Made by a program: the position numbers and the translations under genes
The notes under the pieces: model-generated
Databases searched by the model: none
Told to the model about the DNA's origin: nothing
The model's input: the letters and a program-made list of their open reading frames with translations, nothing else
NCBI RefSeq assembly: GCF_024636815.1
Contig: NZ_JAGXGF010000209.1
Location: 1 to 51,154 of the forward strand
Source: Marivirga sp.
GTDB lineage: Bacteria > Bacteroidota > Bacteroidia > Cytophagales > Cyclobacteriaceae
Length of the DNA: 51,154 nt
Direction: 5' to 3'
Part shown: piece after piece, positions 8,641-18,110 of the stretch
Numbering within the stretch: position 1 is the stretch's first letter
How the letters are laid out: each line of letters opens with the position of its first letter

Positions 8641-9599
8641 TATAATGTTGCTTGTAGTCTAATCTCAGTTTTTAACTGATTTAATACATAATGATAAAAG
8701 ATATCCTTATTTACATCAACTGCTATTTTTAGTTTATGACCTGATTCAATTAATTGCGTTTGACCAGCATTAGGAGGTCTATCACTAACAACAGCTTTCA
8801 CTTCCTCTAGAGTAAACTCCTCAGGCAATGAAATAAAACATGTTGCTAAAACGTCCCACATAAAATATACATAATGGTAGCTTGGGATAGTGTCAATAGT
8901 TAATGCCCATAATTGTCCAGCTAAGTTTGATAAATAATGATCAGATTGAAATGCTAGCTTTGATAAGAATTCCTTATTCACTGGGACATTATTTGTGACA
9001 TCCAAAGGGATACAAACTAATGGAAGCTCTAATGCAAATAACTCCTTGGAGCTTTCAGGATCCCAATATATATTCCATTCTGCAGTTCCATTATGTTGGT
9101 AAGTTTGTACATTTCCTTGTGTCCTGAATGCTCCACCCATCCATACTACTTGCTCAATTTTATCCCTAATATGTGGTGCTCTTTTTATTGCTTCCACTAA
9201 GTTTGGACATGGTCCTGTGATTAAAATTGTGACAGGTCTATCTGCAAATGTCAATTTATCAATTAATAAATCCACAGCCTTTGGAAGGGAATAAGGGTTT
9301 AAATCATAACGCTCATTAATTAGAGTTGGTAGCGCATTAATCACTTCTGGCCTCGCTCGCCATTCATTTGGAAAGGCATTAATTCCATTTTTGTCACTTC
9401 TCCCTATTGAGATTTTTTCTTTTCCAAACAGTTGTAATATCTTATAAGAACTCTCTATTGCTGGTTCTATAAAACAATCAGCTGGTGTCACATTTATACC
9501 GATTACTTCTACATCTTTCATGGTTAGCAGTAACAATTGTGACAATAAATCATCAATTGCACCATCATGTTCCATGAATACTAGTTTTTTGTCTGTCAT
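8640..9599 (-). CDS. Inosine-uridine type nucleoside hydrolase
   Basis: MEHDGAIDDLLSQLLLLT, ILITGPCPNLVEAI, VVWMGGAF, AEWNIYWDPESSKELF, CIPLDVT. Confidence 0.9.
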   Translation of the reverse strand: MTDKKLVFMEHDGAIDDLLSQLLLLTMKDVEVIGINVTPADCFIEPAIESSYKILQLFGKEKISIGRSDKNGINAFPNEWRARPEVINALPTLINERYDLNPYSLPKAVDLLIDKLTFADRPVTILITGPCPNLVEAIKRAPHIRDKIEQVVWMGGAFRTQGNVQTYQHNGTAEWNIYWDPESSKELFALELPLVCIPLDVTNNVPVNKEFLSKLAFQSDHYLSNLAGQLWALTIDTIPSYHYVYFMWDVLATCFISLPEEFTLEEVKAVVSDRPPNAGQTQLIESGHKLKIAVDVNKDIFYHYVLNQLKTEIRLQATL

Positions 9600-9700
9600 A
9601 TTTTATAGTATATCTACTTGCGTTCAACAACTAATTAACTTCTATAAATTTTTCTTTCCCTGCTTAAGTGTTTTCGCCCAAGCTTTTGCAAAAACATCCC

Positions 9701-9834
9701 CCGTTTGGGTTTTTTCACCCAAAGTTGCGAAATGAATACCCTTTGAAATCTCACAGAAACTTGGAGGTGAAAATACCTTAAAGAAGGAGTTGTGGATAAG
9801 AAATGAAGAGAAATTAAATTTTATAACAATTTCA
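9701..9834. repeat. Diverged intergenic direct repeat, copy 2
   Basis: CCCGTTTGGGTTTTTTCACCCAAAGTTGCGAAATGAATACCCTTTGAAATCTCA..; aligns along its length with 8507-8640. Confidence 0.65.
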
Positions 9835-12003
9835 CTCATTAACAAAATCCTGTAGCAATGCTCTTACTTCTTCATTATTTTCCACGGCATATTTTGCATA
9901 TGAAAATCCACTGCCCACTTTTACGGTTAAAGAATGTTTAGGCAAAGCTTCAAAAGTATCTTCATCAGTTCTGTCATCACCAAAAGCCATGACAAAATCT
10001 GTTTTTTCACCTTTTAACCTTTCCAGAGCTGCTTTTCCTTTATTGATAATAGATGGTTTTACTTCCACTACATGATCTCCTTCGATTACATCGAGCCCTT
10101 TGTTTGTCATGAAATGCTTCAGATGGCTTGATAATTCACTTGATCTTAAGCTACCAAGTCCTTTTTCCACTTTTCTGTAATGCCAAACAAGTGTATGCTC
10201 TTTTTCTTCTAAGAATGATCCTGGAGTCCTTTGGATATAAAACTCTAAAATATCTCTGGCTTCATTTTTCCAGCTGTCATCCTGTAAATCTCCGTTTACT
10301 TCCCATTTGGCTCCAGCTCTTTTAGTTTTAATGCCGTGCTCAGCTATCAAATCAATATTAAATTCATCCAACCATTCTTCAAGAGTAGCTGCTTTTCTTC
10401 CGCTAATGACTACCAATTTCGCTTTCACGGCAAGCTGATGAAGAATTTGTGATAATTCTGTATCCGGTGCACAATCATCAGGATTTTCATTAAAAGGCAT
10501 TAATGTGCCATCGTAATCTAAGAATATAATAGGGTTTTTAGCATTCTTAAATTCTTTAGTAATAGAGTCCTTTAATTCTTTATCCAGCCTTTTGGTAGCC
10601 ATTGACTGCTGTCTTTCCTTCAGATCTTTCAGGTTATTCATAAATAAATCTACCCACTGGAAGATTGTATACTTCTTCACCGTTCTTTGCATCATTTTCA
10701 TTCTGCGCTTTTGCTCGGCCAATGGCATTTCCAATGCTGTTTTTATGGCTTCCACCATTTCATTTTCATCATTTGGATTGACCAAAATTGCATCAGAAAG
10801 CTCTTTGGAGGCACCGGCCATTTCACTAAGAATCAAAACGCCATCTTCATTTTCACGGCTGGCAATAAATTCTTTACAAACTAAATTCATTCCGTCTCGC
10901 TTAGGTGTAATCATAGCAATTTTACACATACGATAGAATGCGGATAAATCATCCAAAGGAAAGCTTCTGTAATAAAAATGAATAGGAATATAATTGATAG
11001 TACCATGCTTCCCATTTATATGGCCTACTAAAAATTCTACTTTCTCCTTAAGCGCTTTATAGCTTGCTACTTGATCCCGCGATGGAACCACAATCAAGAA
11101 TAATGAAACTCGTCCTTGATATTCTGGATATCGCTCCAAAAACTTATCAAAAGCTTTCAACCTGCCGGGTATGCCTTTAGAATAATCCAGCCTATCCATC
11201 GATAGAATTAATTCTTGTTTGCCGAGAGAATCGCGATAGGATATTTCTTTTGCTTTTGCCAACTGACTAGTAGCGGACTCTAAATATTTATCATAATCTA
11301 TTCCCATTGGAAGGGAATCAGCCTCAACCAATCTGTTTTTTACTAATATTTGATTTCGCTCATAACTGTAACCTGCCAGTCGGTGGCAACTACTTAAGAA
11401 ATGGCGCATATCATCATAGGTATGAAATCCTATATAATCTGCGCCTAAAACTCCATTTAACAATTTTTTTCTCCAAGGGATCATCCTGAATACCTCATAA
11501 GAAGGGAAGGGAATGTGCTGAAAGAATCCTATGGTTACATTTGGAAATTGCTTTCTCAGCATATTGGGCACTAACATTAATTGATAGTCATGCACCCAAA
11601 TGATATCATCTGGCTCTAACCATTTTGAAATAGCATCGGCAAATTTTCGATTGGCATTATAATAGGCTTCCCATTCTTCATCTTTGAAACGCATATGATG
11701 AATAAAATAGTGGAAAGCAGGCCATAAGGTTTGATTGCTAAAGCCTAAATAAAATTCATCTACATCATGCTCGGTAAGAAAAACCGGTCGCATGTTATGC
11801 TTCATCAGTTCTTTTTCTACTTCTTGCTCTTCATCATGCTCCAATGTTATGCCAGGCCATCCTATCCAAATGTTATTGCCTTCTTTATAAATGGAACCTA
11901 GGCCAGTAGCTAAACCTCCTTCACTAGTTTTATATACATTTTTCCCATCCTCTTTTTCAATTCTGATAGGGAGCCGATTAGATACTATAATTGATTTTGC
12001 CAT
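9832..12003 (-). CDS. Bifunctional trehalose-6-phosphate synthase / trehalose-phosphatase
   Basis: N-terminal GT20 (SNRLPI, WVHDYQLMLVPNMLR, DGMNLVCKEF) and C-terminal HAD phosphatase (IIFLDYDGTL, FGDDRTDEDTF). Confidence 0.95.
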   Translation of the reverse strand: MAKSIIVSNRLPIRIEKEDGKNVYKTSEGGLATGLGSIYKEGNNIWIGWPGITLEHDEEQEVEKELMKHNMRPVFLTEHDVDEFYLGFSNQTLWPAFHYFIHHMRFKDEEWEAYYNANRKFADAISKWLEPDDIIWVHDYQLMLVPNMLRKQFPNVTIGFFQHIPFPSYEVFRMIPWRKKLLNGVLGADYIGFHTYDDMRHFLSSCHRLAGYSYERNQILVKNRLVEADSLPMGIDYDKYLESATSQLAKAKEISYRDSLGKQELILSMDRLDYSKGIPGRLKAFDKFLERYPEYQGRVSLFLIVVPSRDQVASYKALKEKVEFLVGHINGKHGTINYIPIHFYYRSFPLDDLSAFYRMCKIAMITPKRDGMNLVCKEFIASRENEDGVLILSEMAGASKELSDAILVNPNDENEMVEAIKTALEMPLAEQKRRMKMMQRTVKKYTIFQWVDLFMNNLKDLKERQQSMATKRLDKELKDSITKEFKNAKNPIIFLDYDGTLMPFNENPDDCAPDTELSQILHQLAVKAKLVVISGRKAATLEEWLDEFNIDLIAEHGIKTKRAGAKWEVNGDLQDDSWKNEARDILEFYIQRTPGSFLEEKEHTLVWHYRKVEKGLGSLRSSELSSHLKHFMTNKGLDVIEGDHVVEVKPSIINKGKAALERLKGEKTDFVMAFGDDRTDEDTFEALPKHSLTVKVGSGFSYAKYAVENNEEVRALLQDFVNE

Positions 12004-12117
12004 TGTGTAATAGTTTGACAGTCAATTTAATCGATAAGCCTTTTAAATCATAAGAGAATAGAAAATGATTTTAAGGAAATTTTAATATTCTATAGCACAA
12101 TTACAATAAATGAAAAA

Positions 12118-13530
12118 TCACTTCATTAAGAATTTTATTATTTTCATGCTATTTTCATCAAAAGGAGGGTATTTTTTCCTTAAATCGAACCATGTTCCTG
12201 ATTTTAGTATCGATTTTTCGTGTGAAAAGGCCATAAATCCAGATTTTCCGTGATAATTACCACTTCCGCTATTACCTACTCCTCCGAAAGGTAATTCAGG
12301 ATTTGCTAGATGAACTATGGTATTATTTATAGCTCCGCCTCCAAATCTAATCCTATCTAAAAAGAATTTTTCTGTTTTGGATTGAGAAGTAAAAAGATAA
12401 AAAGCCAATGGATCAGGATTTTTCCTAATAAAATCTAGTGCTTCTTCATTAGTTTTGTATGAAAAAACAGGAAGGATTGGTCCAAATATCTCTTCTTGAA
12501 ACATTTTATCATTTTCCGTAACCCCTTCTACTAAAGTTGGCTCAATTTTCCTTTTCTCATCATCGAACGCTCCTCCAAATACAATCTTTCCTTCTTTCAG
12601 GTAAGATTTCAATGTTTCATATCTTTTTTGATTCACTATTTGAGTCAAATCTTTGCTTTCTGTGGGAGAAATGCCATAAAACTCCATGATAGTGGCTCGG
12701 AGTTCATCCACGAATTTGTCCTTAATTTTTTCATGAACCAGTAGATAATCTGGTGCAACACATGTTTGCCCGGAGTTAATTAATTTTCCAAATGTAATCC
12801 TTCTTGCTGCAACAGTTAAATTCGTTTTCTCATCAATTACAGCCGGAGATTTTCCTCCAAGCTCTAAAGTAACGGGCACTAACTGTGGAGCTGCTAATTG
12901 AGCAATAATTCTCCCAACAGGCACACTTCCTGTAAAGAAAACATGATCGAAACGATTGTTTTCCATCAATTCTGGTACAACTACCCGGCCTTCTCCCATC
13001 ACTACTGCCAGGAATTCCTCATTGAAATTTTTACTGATTAATTCATTTATTAAATGAGAGATATGAGGAGTTTCTTCAGGTGGCTTTATTATACAGGTGT
13101 TTCCTGCAGATATAGAAGCTATTACAGGAGCTAATAATAACTGAAATGGGTAGTTCCATGGCCCTATAATTAAGGTCACACCTTTTGGCTCATAGATAAT
13201 TCTGCTTTTGGAAGGAAAATGAACGAGGGAAGTCCCTACTCTTTTAGGCTTCATCCATTTTTTGAGGTTTTTAAGTGTGAAGTTGATTTCATCGTATAAA
13301 AAACCAATTTCGGTTACATAACTTTCAAATGGAGGCTTTCCAAAATCATTTGCTAAAGCATCCATAATTTGCTGCTCATGTTCCTTAATCAAAGATTTAA
13401 GCTTGAGTAACTGTGTTTTTCTAAATTGATAATCCTTAGTTTTTTGAGTAAAGAAAAAATCTTTCTGCGCCTTAAATATCGCTTTTTGTTTATCTATTGG
13501 GGTATTTTCTATAGTTAAGTTATTATTCAT
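12118..13530 (-). CDS. Aldehyde dehydrogenase family protein
   Basis: VTLIIGPWNYPFQLLLAPVI, VTLELGGKSP, NSGQTCVAPDY, EEIFGPILPV. Confidence 0.95.
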   Translation of the reverse strand: MNNNLTIENTPIDKQKAIFKAQKDFFFTQKTKDYQFRKTQLLKLKSLIKEHEQQIMDALANDFGKPPFESYVTEIGFLYDEINFTLKNLKKWMKPKRVGTSLVHFPSKSRIIYEPKGVTLIIGPWNYPFQLLLAPVIASISAGNTCIIKPPEETPHISHLINELISKNFNEEFLAVVMGEGRVVVPELMENNRFDHVFFTGSVPVGRIIAQLAAPQLVPVTLELGGKSPAVIDEKTNLTVAARRITFGKLINSGQTCVAPDYLLVHEKIKDKFVDELRATIMEFYGISPTESKDLTQIVNQKRYETLKSYLKEGKIVFGGAFDDEKRKIEPTLVEGVTENDKMFQEEIFGPILPVFSYKTNEEALDFIRKNPDPLAFYLFTSQSKTEKFFLDRIRFGGGAINNTIVHLANPELPFGGVGNSGSGNYHGKSGFMAFSHEKSILKSGTWFDLRKKYPPFDENSMKIIKFLMK

Positions 13531-13813
13531 AATGAGTTAATATCTAAATTGAAATCAGAAGAATTTACTATTTATAAAGTAATACGATTCTTAAAAAAGG
13601 ATGTATATTTAATTGGAAATAATATTCTAAAATTGAATAAAATACTTCAAATAGAATTCAATTTAGAAAGATAAAATCATGAGCGGTAATCTTTTAAAAG
13701 AAAAATCCCTCTAAATTTCAAGCGTTTTGCAAACTGAACTTATAATTGCCAACAAATTCAAAACTTTTTTAAATTCTGAAAGCTTGATTAATTTATGCTC
13801 TTAACTTTGTAAT

Positions 13814-14395
13814 ATGAATTTTTTCAAAATTTCAGGATATTTTATAATTGCTTCTGTTTTATTTATGGCTTGCGAGTCAGATTATTATCCTAAACCCACA
13901 GGATATAATAGAATAGATTTGCCCAATCATCAATATGAAGCTTTGCCGGATTCTTTTCCGTTTAGTTTTGAGTATTCTGTTCATGCTAAAATATTACCTG
14001 ATTCATCTTATATAAGAGAACGCTATTGGTTTGCTTTATTTTATCCTGAATTTGTAGCGGAAATCCATATTACCTATAAACCATTGCATAACAATCGAGA
14101 TTCATTAAGGACCAATATTGATGATGCCTACAAACTGACCACAAAGCATCAAATTAAAGCCAGCTCGATTCAAGAAACTATTATGGTTACGCCTAATGGC
14201 AAAAAAGTATCATTAGCTGAATTAAAGGGAGATGTTCCGAGTCAATTCCAGTTTTATACTACAGATTCCACTACTCACTTTTTGAGAGGAGCTTTATATT
14301 TTAGAACAGCTACGGAAAATGATTCTTTAGCACCCGTTATCGAATATGTGAAAAAAGACATAATCCACAGTTTAAATACTTTAGAGTGGAATTAA
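13814..14395 (+). CDS. gldD: Gliding motility lipoprotein GldD
   Basis: Lipobox [40 protein letters not shown]. Confidence 0.9.
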   Translation: MNFFKISGYFIIASVLFMACESDYYPKPTGYNRIDLPNHQYEALPDSFPFSFEYSVHAKILPDSSYIRERYWFALFYPEFVAEIHITYKPLHNNRDSLRTNIDDAYKLTTKHQIKASSIQETIMVTPNGKKVSLAELKGDVPSQFQFYTTDSTTHFLRGALYFRTATENDSLAPVIEYVKKDIIHSLNTLEWN

Positions 14396-14396
14396 G

Positions 14397-16490
14397 ATGG
14401 TATCCTTCTTTAAAACGCCTATAGAATTTTTAAAAGGAGTAGGTCCTCAAAAGGGGAGCTTACTCAATAAAGAATTAAGCATTTTCACTTATGCTGATCT
14501 TTTGCAGCATTATCCATTTCGTTACGAAGACCGCACTAAATTTTATAAAGTACGAGATCTTCATCAGGAGATGTCCAATGTCCAGATAAAAGGGCAAATC
14601 CGTTCGAAGCAACTAGTAGGGATGGGTAGAAAACAACGGTTGGTGGTTCAGTTTGCTGATGACACAGGAACTGTGGAACTGGTTTGGTTCAAAGGTATCA
14701 ATTGGATTAGTCCCAAATTAAAAAGCGGAATCGATTATGTGGTTTTCGGACAGCCTACTCGATTTGGTAGTAAATTCAATATAGCCCATCCGGAAATAGA
14801 GGTTTTAACTCCTGTCTCAGCTCAGCAAGAATTTTTACAACCCATTTATTCTACCACTGAGCTTTTAAGAAGAAAATTTCTAGACAGTAGGGCCATATTT
14901 AAGTTTCAAAAAATTCTTTTGCAAGAGGCTTATAACCGAATACCAGAAACGCTTCCGCAACATATCATTCAGCAATATAGCTTTTTGGCTAAAAAGGATG
15001 CGGTAGTTCAAATTCATGTGCCAAAAAACCAGCAATTGCTGCAGAAGGCTCGCTTCAGAATGAAATTTGACGAGTTCTTTTTTATGCAGTTGCGTCTGCT
15101 AATGCAGAAAAAGATTAGGCTTGAAAAATTTAAAGGACAAGTCCTTCAAAAAACAGATTTACTGACTGAGTTTTACAAATCTCACCTTCCTTTTGATTTA
15201 ACAGGCGCACAGAAAAAAGTGATTAAAGAAATCTTTGCTGATTTTAAAAGCGGAAAACAAATGAACCGTCTTTTGCAAGGCGATGTAGGAAGTGGAAAAA
15301 CCATAGTGGCTTTTATTGCTTCGCTTATTGCGATTGACAGCGGAACTCAGTTAGCTTTAATGGCGCCTACTCAAATATTGGCTAACCAGCATTATGAAGG
15401 CTTAAAGGAATTTGCGGATAAAATTGGTGTGAGCATTGCATTGCTTACCGGCTCCACCAAAACCAAAGCCAGAAGAGTCATTCATGAAGATTTAAAATCA
15501 GGCCAACTGAAAATTCTGGTAGGTACTCATGCACTTTTGGAAGAAGTGGTGCAATTTCAAAATTTGGGACTAGCAATAGTTGATGAGCAGCATCGCTATG
15601 GAGTAGCACAAAGAGCTCGTCTATGGAAAAAGAATGAAAATTTTGTTCCGCATGTTTTGATTATGACTGCCACCCCTATCCCAAGAACCTTATCCATGTC
15701 GGTTTATGGTGATTTAGATATTTCCATCATAGATGAATTACCGGCTGGTAGAAAAGAAATCAAAACCATTCATCAGTATGATGCTAATCGCTTAAAATTA
15801 AACGGTTTTATAAAAAAGGAAATAGAAAAAGGACGGCAAGTTTATGTAGTGTATCCATTAATTGAAGAATCCGAAAAATTGGATTTGAAAGATTTAATGG
15901 ATGGATATGAAAGTATAGCCAGGGCATTTCCGGAATTTCCGATCAGTATTGTGCACGGTAAAATGAAAGCAGCTGATAAAGATTTTGAAATGGCCAGGTT
16001 TGTAAAAGGAGAAACCAAAATCATGGTGGCTACCACGGTAATTGAAGTGGGAGTGAATGTGCCGAATGCCTCGGTTATGGTGATTGAAAATGCTGAAAGA
16101 TTTGGATTAGCACAATTGCATCAGCTCAGAGGAAGAGTTGGAAGAGGAGCAGAGCAATCCTATTGTGTGTTAGTAAGCAGCTACAAACTTAGCAAAGAAG
16201 CCAGAACTAGACTGGATACCATGGTGCGCACTACGGATGGTTTTGAAATTGCACAAGTAGATATGAATCTAAGAGGCCCCGGAGACATGATGGGCACACA
16301 GCAAAGTGGTCAGCTTGATTTGATGATTGGTGATTTGCGTGAGGATGAGCCTATTTTATCTATTGCCAGGCAAAGCGCCCAAACTGTTATTTCAAAGGAT
16401 CCTGATTTAGAATCAGAGGAAAACAGACTGATTAAAATTCAAGTGGAGCAGCAGCAGAAGAAAAATGTGAATTGGAGCAGGATTTCTTAA
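14397..16490 (+). CDS. recG: ATP-dependent DNA helicase RecG
   Basis: RLLQGDVGSGKT, LAIVDEQHRYGV, TATPIPRTL, QLRGRVGRG. Confidence 0.97.
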   Translation: MVSFFKTPIEFLKGVGPQKGSLLNKELSIFTYADLLQHYPFRYEDRTKFYKVRDLHQEMSNVQIKGQIRSKQLVGMGRKQRLVVQFADDTGTVELVWFKGINWISPKLKSGIDYVVFGQPTRFGSKFNIAHPEIEVLTPVSAQQEFLQPIYSTTELLRRKFLDSRAIFKFQKILLQEAYNRIPETLPQHIIQQYSFLAKKDAVVQIHVPKNQQLLQKARFRMKFDEFFFMQLRLLMQKKIRLEKFKGQVLQKTDLLTEFYKSHLPFDLTGAQKKVIKEIFADFKSGKQMNRLLQGDVGSGKTIVAFIASLIAIDSGTQLALMAPTQILANQHYEGLKEFADKIGVSIALLTGSTKTKARRVIHEDLKSGQLKILVGTHALLEEVVQFQNLGLAIVDEQHRYGVAQRARLWKKNENFVPHVLIMTATPIPRTLSMSVYGDLDISIIDELPAGRKEIKTIHQYDANRLKLNGFIKKEIEKGRQVYVVYPLIEESEKLDLKDLMDGYESIARAFPEFPISIVHGKMKAADKDFEMARFVKGETKIMVATTVIEVGVNVPNASVMVIENAERFGLAQLHQLRGRVGRGAEQSYCVLVSSYKLSKEARTRLDTMVRTTDGFEIAQVDMNLRGPGDMMGTQQSGQLDLMIGDLREDEPILSIARQSAQTVISKDPDLESEENRLIKIQVEQQQKKNVNWSRIS

Positions 16491-16640
16491 TGGATGATTA
16501 ATAATTATTAATTAATAAACTAGGTATTTTTAATTGGGTAAATTGGTAAATACGGAGCCCTTCAACAACTTTAGCTGTTTCTTTGTGTTATTTGTGACTT
16601 TGTGGTTAAAAGAAAAAAGCCTTTCGAAATTGCTTCCGAA

Positions 16641-18072
16641 GGGAGTATCTCATAAACTGTGTAAGTTCTAAATTAGGACTTATGAAACAGTTATTGAGCC
16701 TCGGAAATTTAGGAAGTGATTTTGCAAAAATCGCTACTTAAATTTCGAGGAGCCCGCGGCAGGCGCTTTTCTCAATTTGTGTGTAAATATTTTTAACTTT
16801 ATAAACACACAGATTGCAAGATGAAAAAAGAAGATTTATTAAACGAAGAGTTTTTAAAGCAATTTAAGAACGGAGATGAACTCAATGATTTTCTACAGCA
16901 ACTTCAAAAACGTGCAGTAGAGAAAATGCTGGAAGCAGAGTTGGACGGGCATTTGGGCTATGATAAAAACCAAAAGACTGCCAGCTCCAATTCTCGTAAC
17001 GGGTATTCAAACAAAAAACTCAAAAACTCCTTTGGTGAAGCCTCCATAAATGTCCCTAGAGACAGGGAAGGTAGCTTTGAACCTGTGCTTGTGCCTAAAA
17101 GAAAAGGAATGGCAGAGGGCATTGAAAACGTGATTATATCCATGTATGCCAAGGGAATGTCCAATCAGGATATAGAAGAGCAGATACGGGAATTATATGA
17201 TATCAATGTTTCAACTTCTACTATATCCAGGATTACCGACACCATTGCCGAGGACATTGTAGCCTGGAGAAACAGGCCATTGGATCCTGTTTATCTGATT
17301 GTTTGGATGGATGGGATTTCTTTTAAAGTGAGAGAAAACTCTAAGGTGGTTAATAAAACGGTTTACATTGCTGTGGGCCTCAAAACCAACGGAATGAAGG
17401 AAGTATTGGGCTTGTGGCTGGGAAAGAACGAATCCTCTGCATTTTGGATGAGCGTGCTCACCGATTTAAAAGCAAGGGGCGTAGAGGATATCCTGATCAC
17501 GGCAACGGACAATCTCAATGGCTTTACCGATACCATCAGAGCGTCATTTCCTGAATCAGTCACTCAAATATGCGTAGTCCATCAAATAAGAAATACTTGC
17601 CGATATGTGGTCTGGAAGGATAAAAAAGAGTTCACCCGTGACATGAAGGAGATTTATACCGCTCCAAACAAGGAGGCGGCCTTGGCAGCTTTAAATGATT
17701 TTGGCCTTAAATGGGAATCAAAATACTCTTATGCCATTAAAAGCTGGAAAGACAATTGGGATGAACTAACCGTATTTTTTGATTATCCTGTGGAAATTAG
17801 AAAAATCATTTATACCACTAACTTAATTGAAAACCTTAACGGAAAAATTAGAAAGTATACCAAGAACAAGCTTTCTTTTCCAACCGATGATGCGGTAATG
17901 AAATCCGTGTTTTTATCTGTTAGACAGGTAAGTAAAAAATGGACACAGCCTATTAGAAACTGGGGGGTGATACTTAACAGTTTTCTTATTATATTTGAAG
18001 ATAGGGTCAGATTAAACGAATCTTAAACCCTATCTACAAAATTTTTAGTTACACACTTTTTGGGATAGTGTC
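16641..18072 (+). mobile_element. Complete IS256-family insertion sequence (about 1432 bp)
   Basis: Imperfect terminal inverted repeats (GGGAGTATCTCATAAACTGTGTAAG vs GACACTATCCCAAAAAGTGTGTAAC, 18/25), intact transposase, identical 8-bp flanks CTTCCGAA at 16633-16640 and 18073-18080. Confidence 0.92.
16821..18026 (+). CDS. IS256-family (mutator-type) transposase
   Basis: 401 aa; [65 protein letters not shown]. Confidence 0.97.
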   Translation: MKKEDLLNEEFLKQFKNGDELNDFLQQLQKRAVEKMLEAELDGHLGYDKNQKTASSNSRNGYSNKKLKNSFGEASINVPRDREGSFEPVLVPKRKGMAEGIENVIISMYAKGMSNQDIEEQIRELYDINVSTSTISRITDTIAEDIVAWRNRPLDPVYLIVWMDGISFKVRENSKVVNKTVYIAVGLKTNGMKEVLGLWLGKNESSAFWMSVLTDLKARGVEDILITATDNLNGFTDTIRASFPESVTQICVVHQIRNTCRYVVWKDKKEFTRDMKEIYTAPNKEAALAALNDFGLKWESKYSYAIKSWKDNWDELTVFFDYPVEIRKIIYTTNLIENLNGKIRKYTKNKLSFPTDDAVMKSVFLSVRQVSKKWTQPIRNWGVILNSFLIIFEDRVRLNES

Positions 18073-18110
18073 CTTCCGAAAGGCTTTAAAATAAATTATC
18101 TTCAAAAATC

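Noticed and set aside
9832-12003. OtsA-OtsB fusion as a novel gene fusion
   Set aside because: Bifunctional trehalose-6-phosphate synthase/phosphatase proteins are well known in Bacteroidota and eukaryotes.
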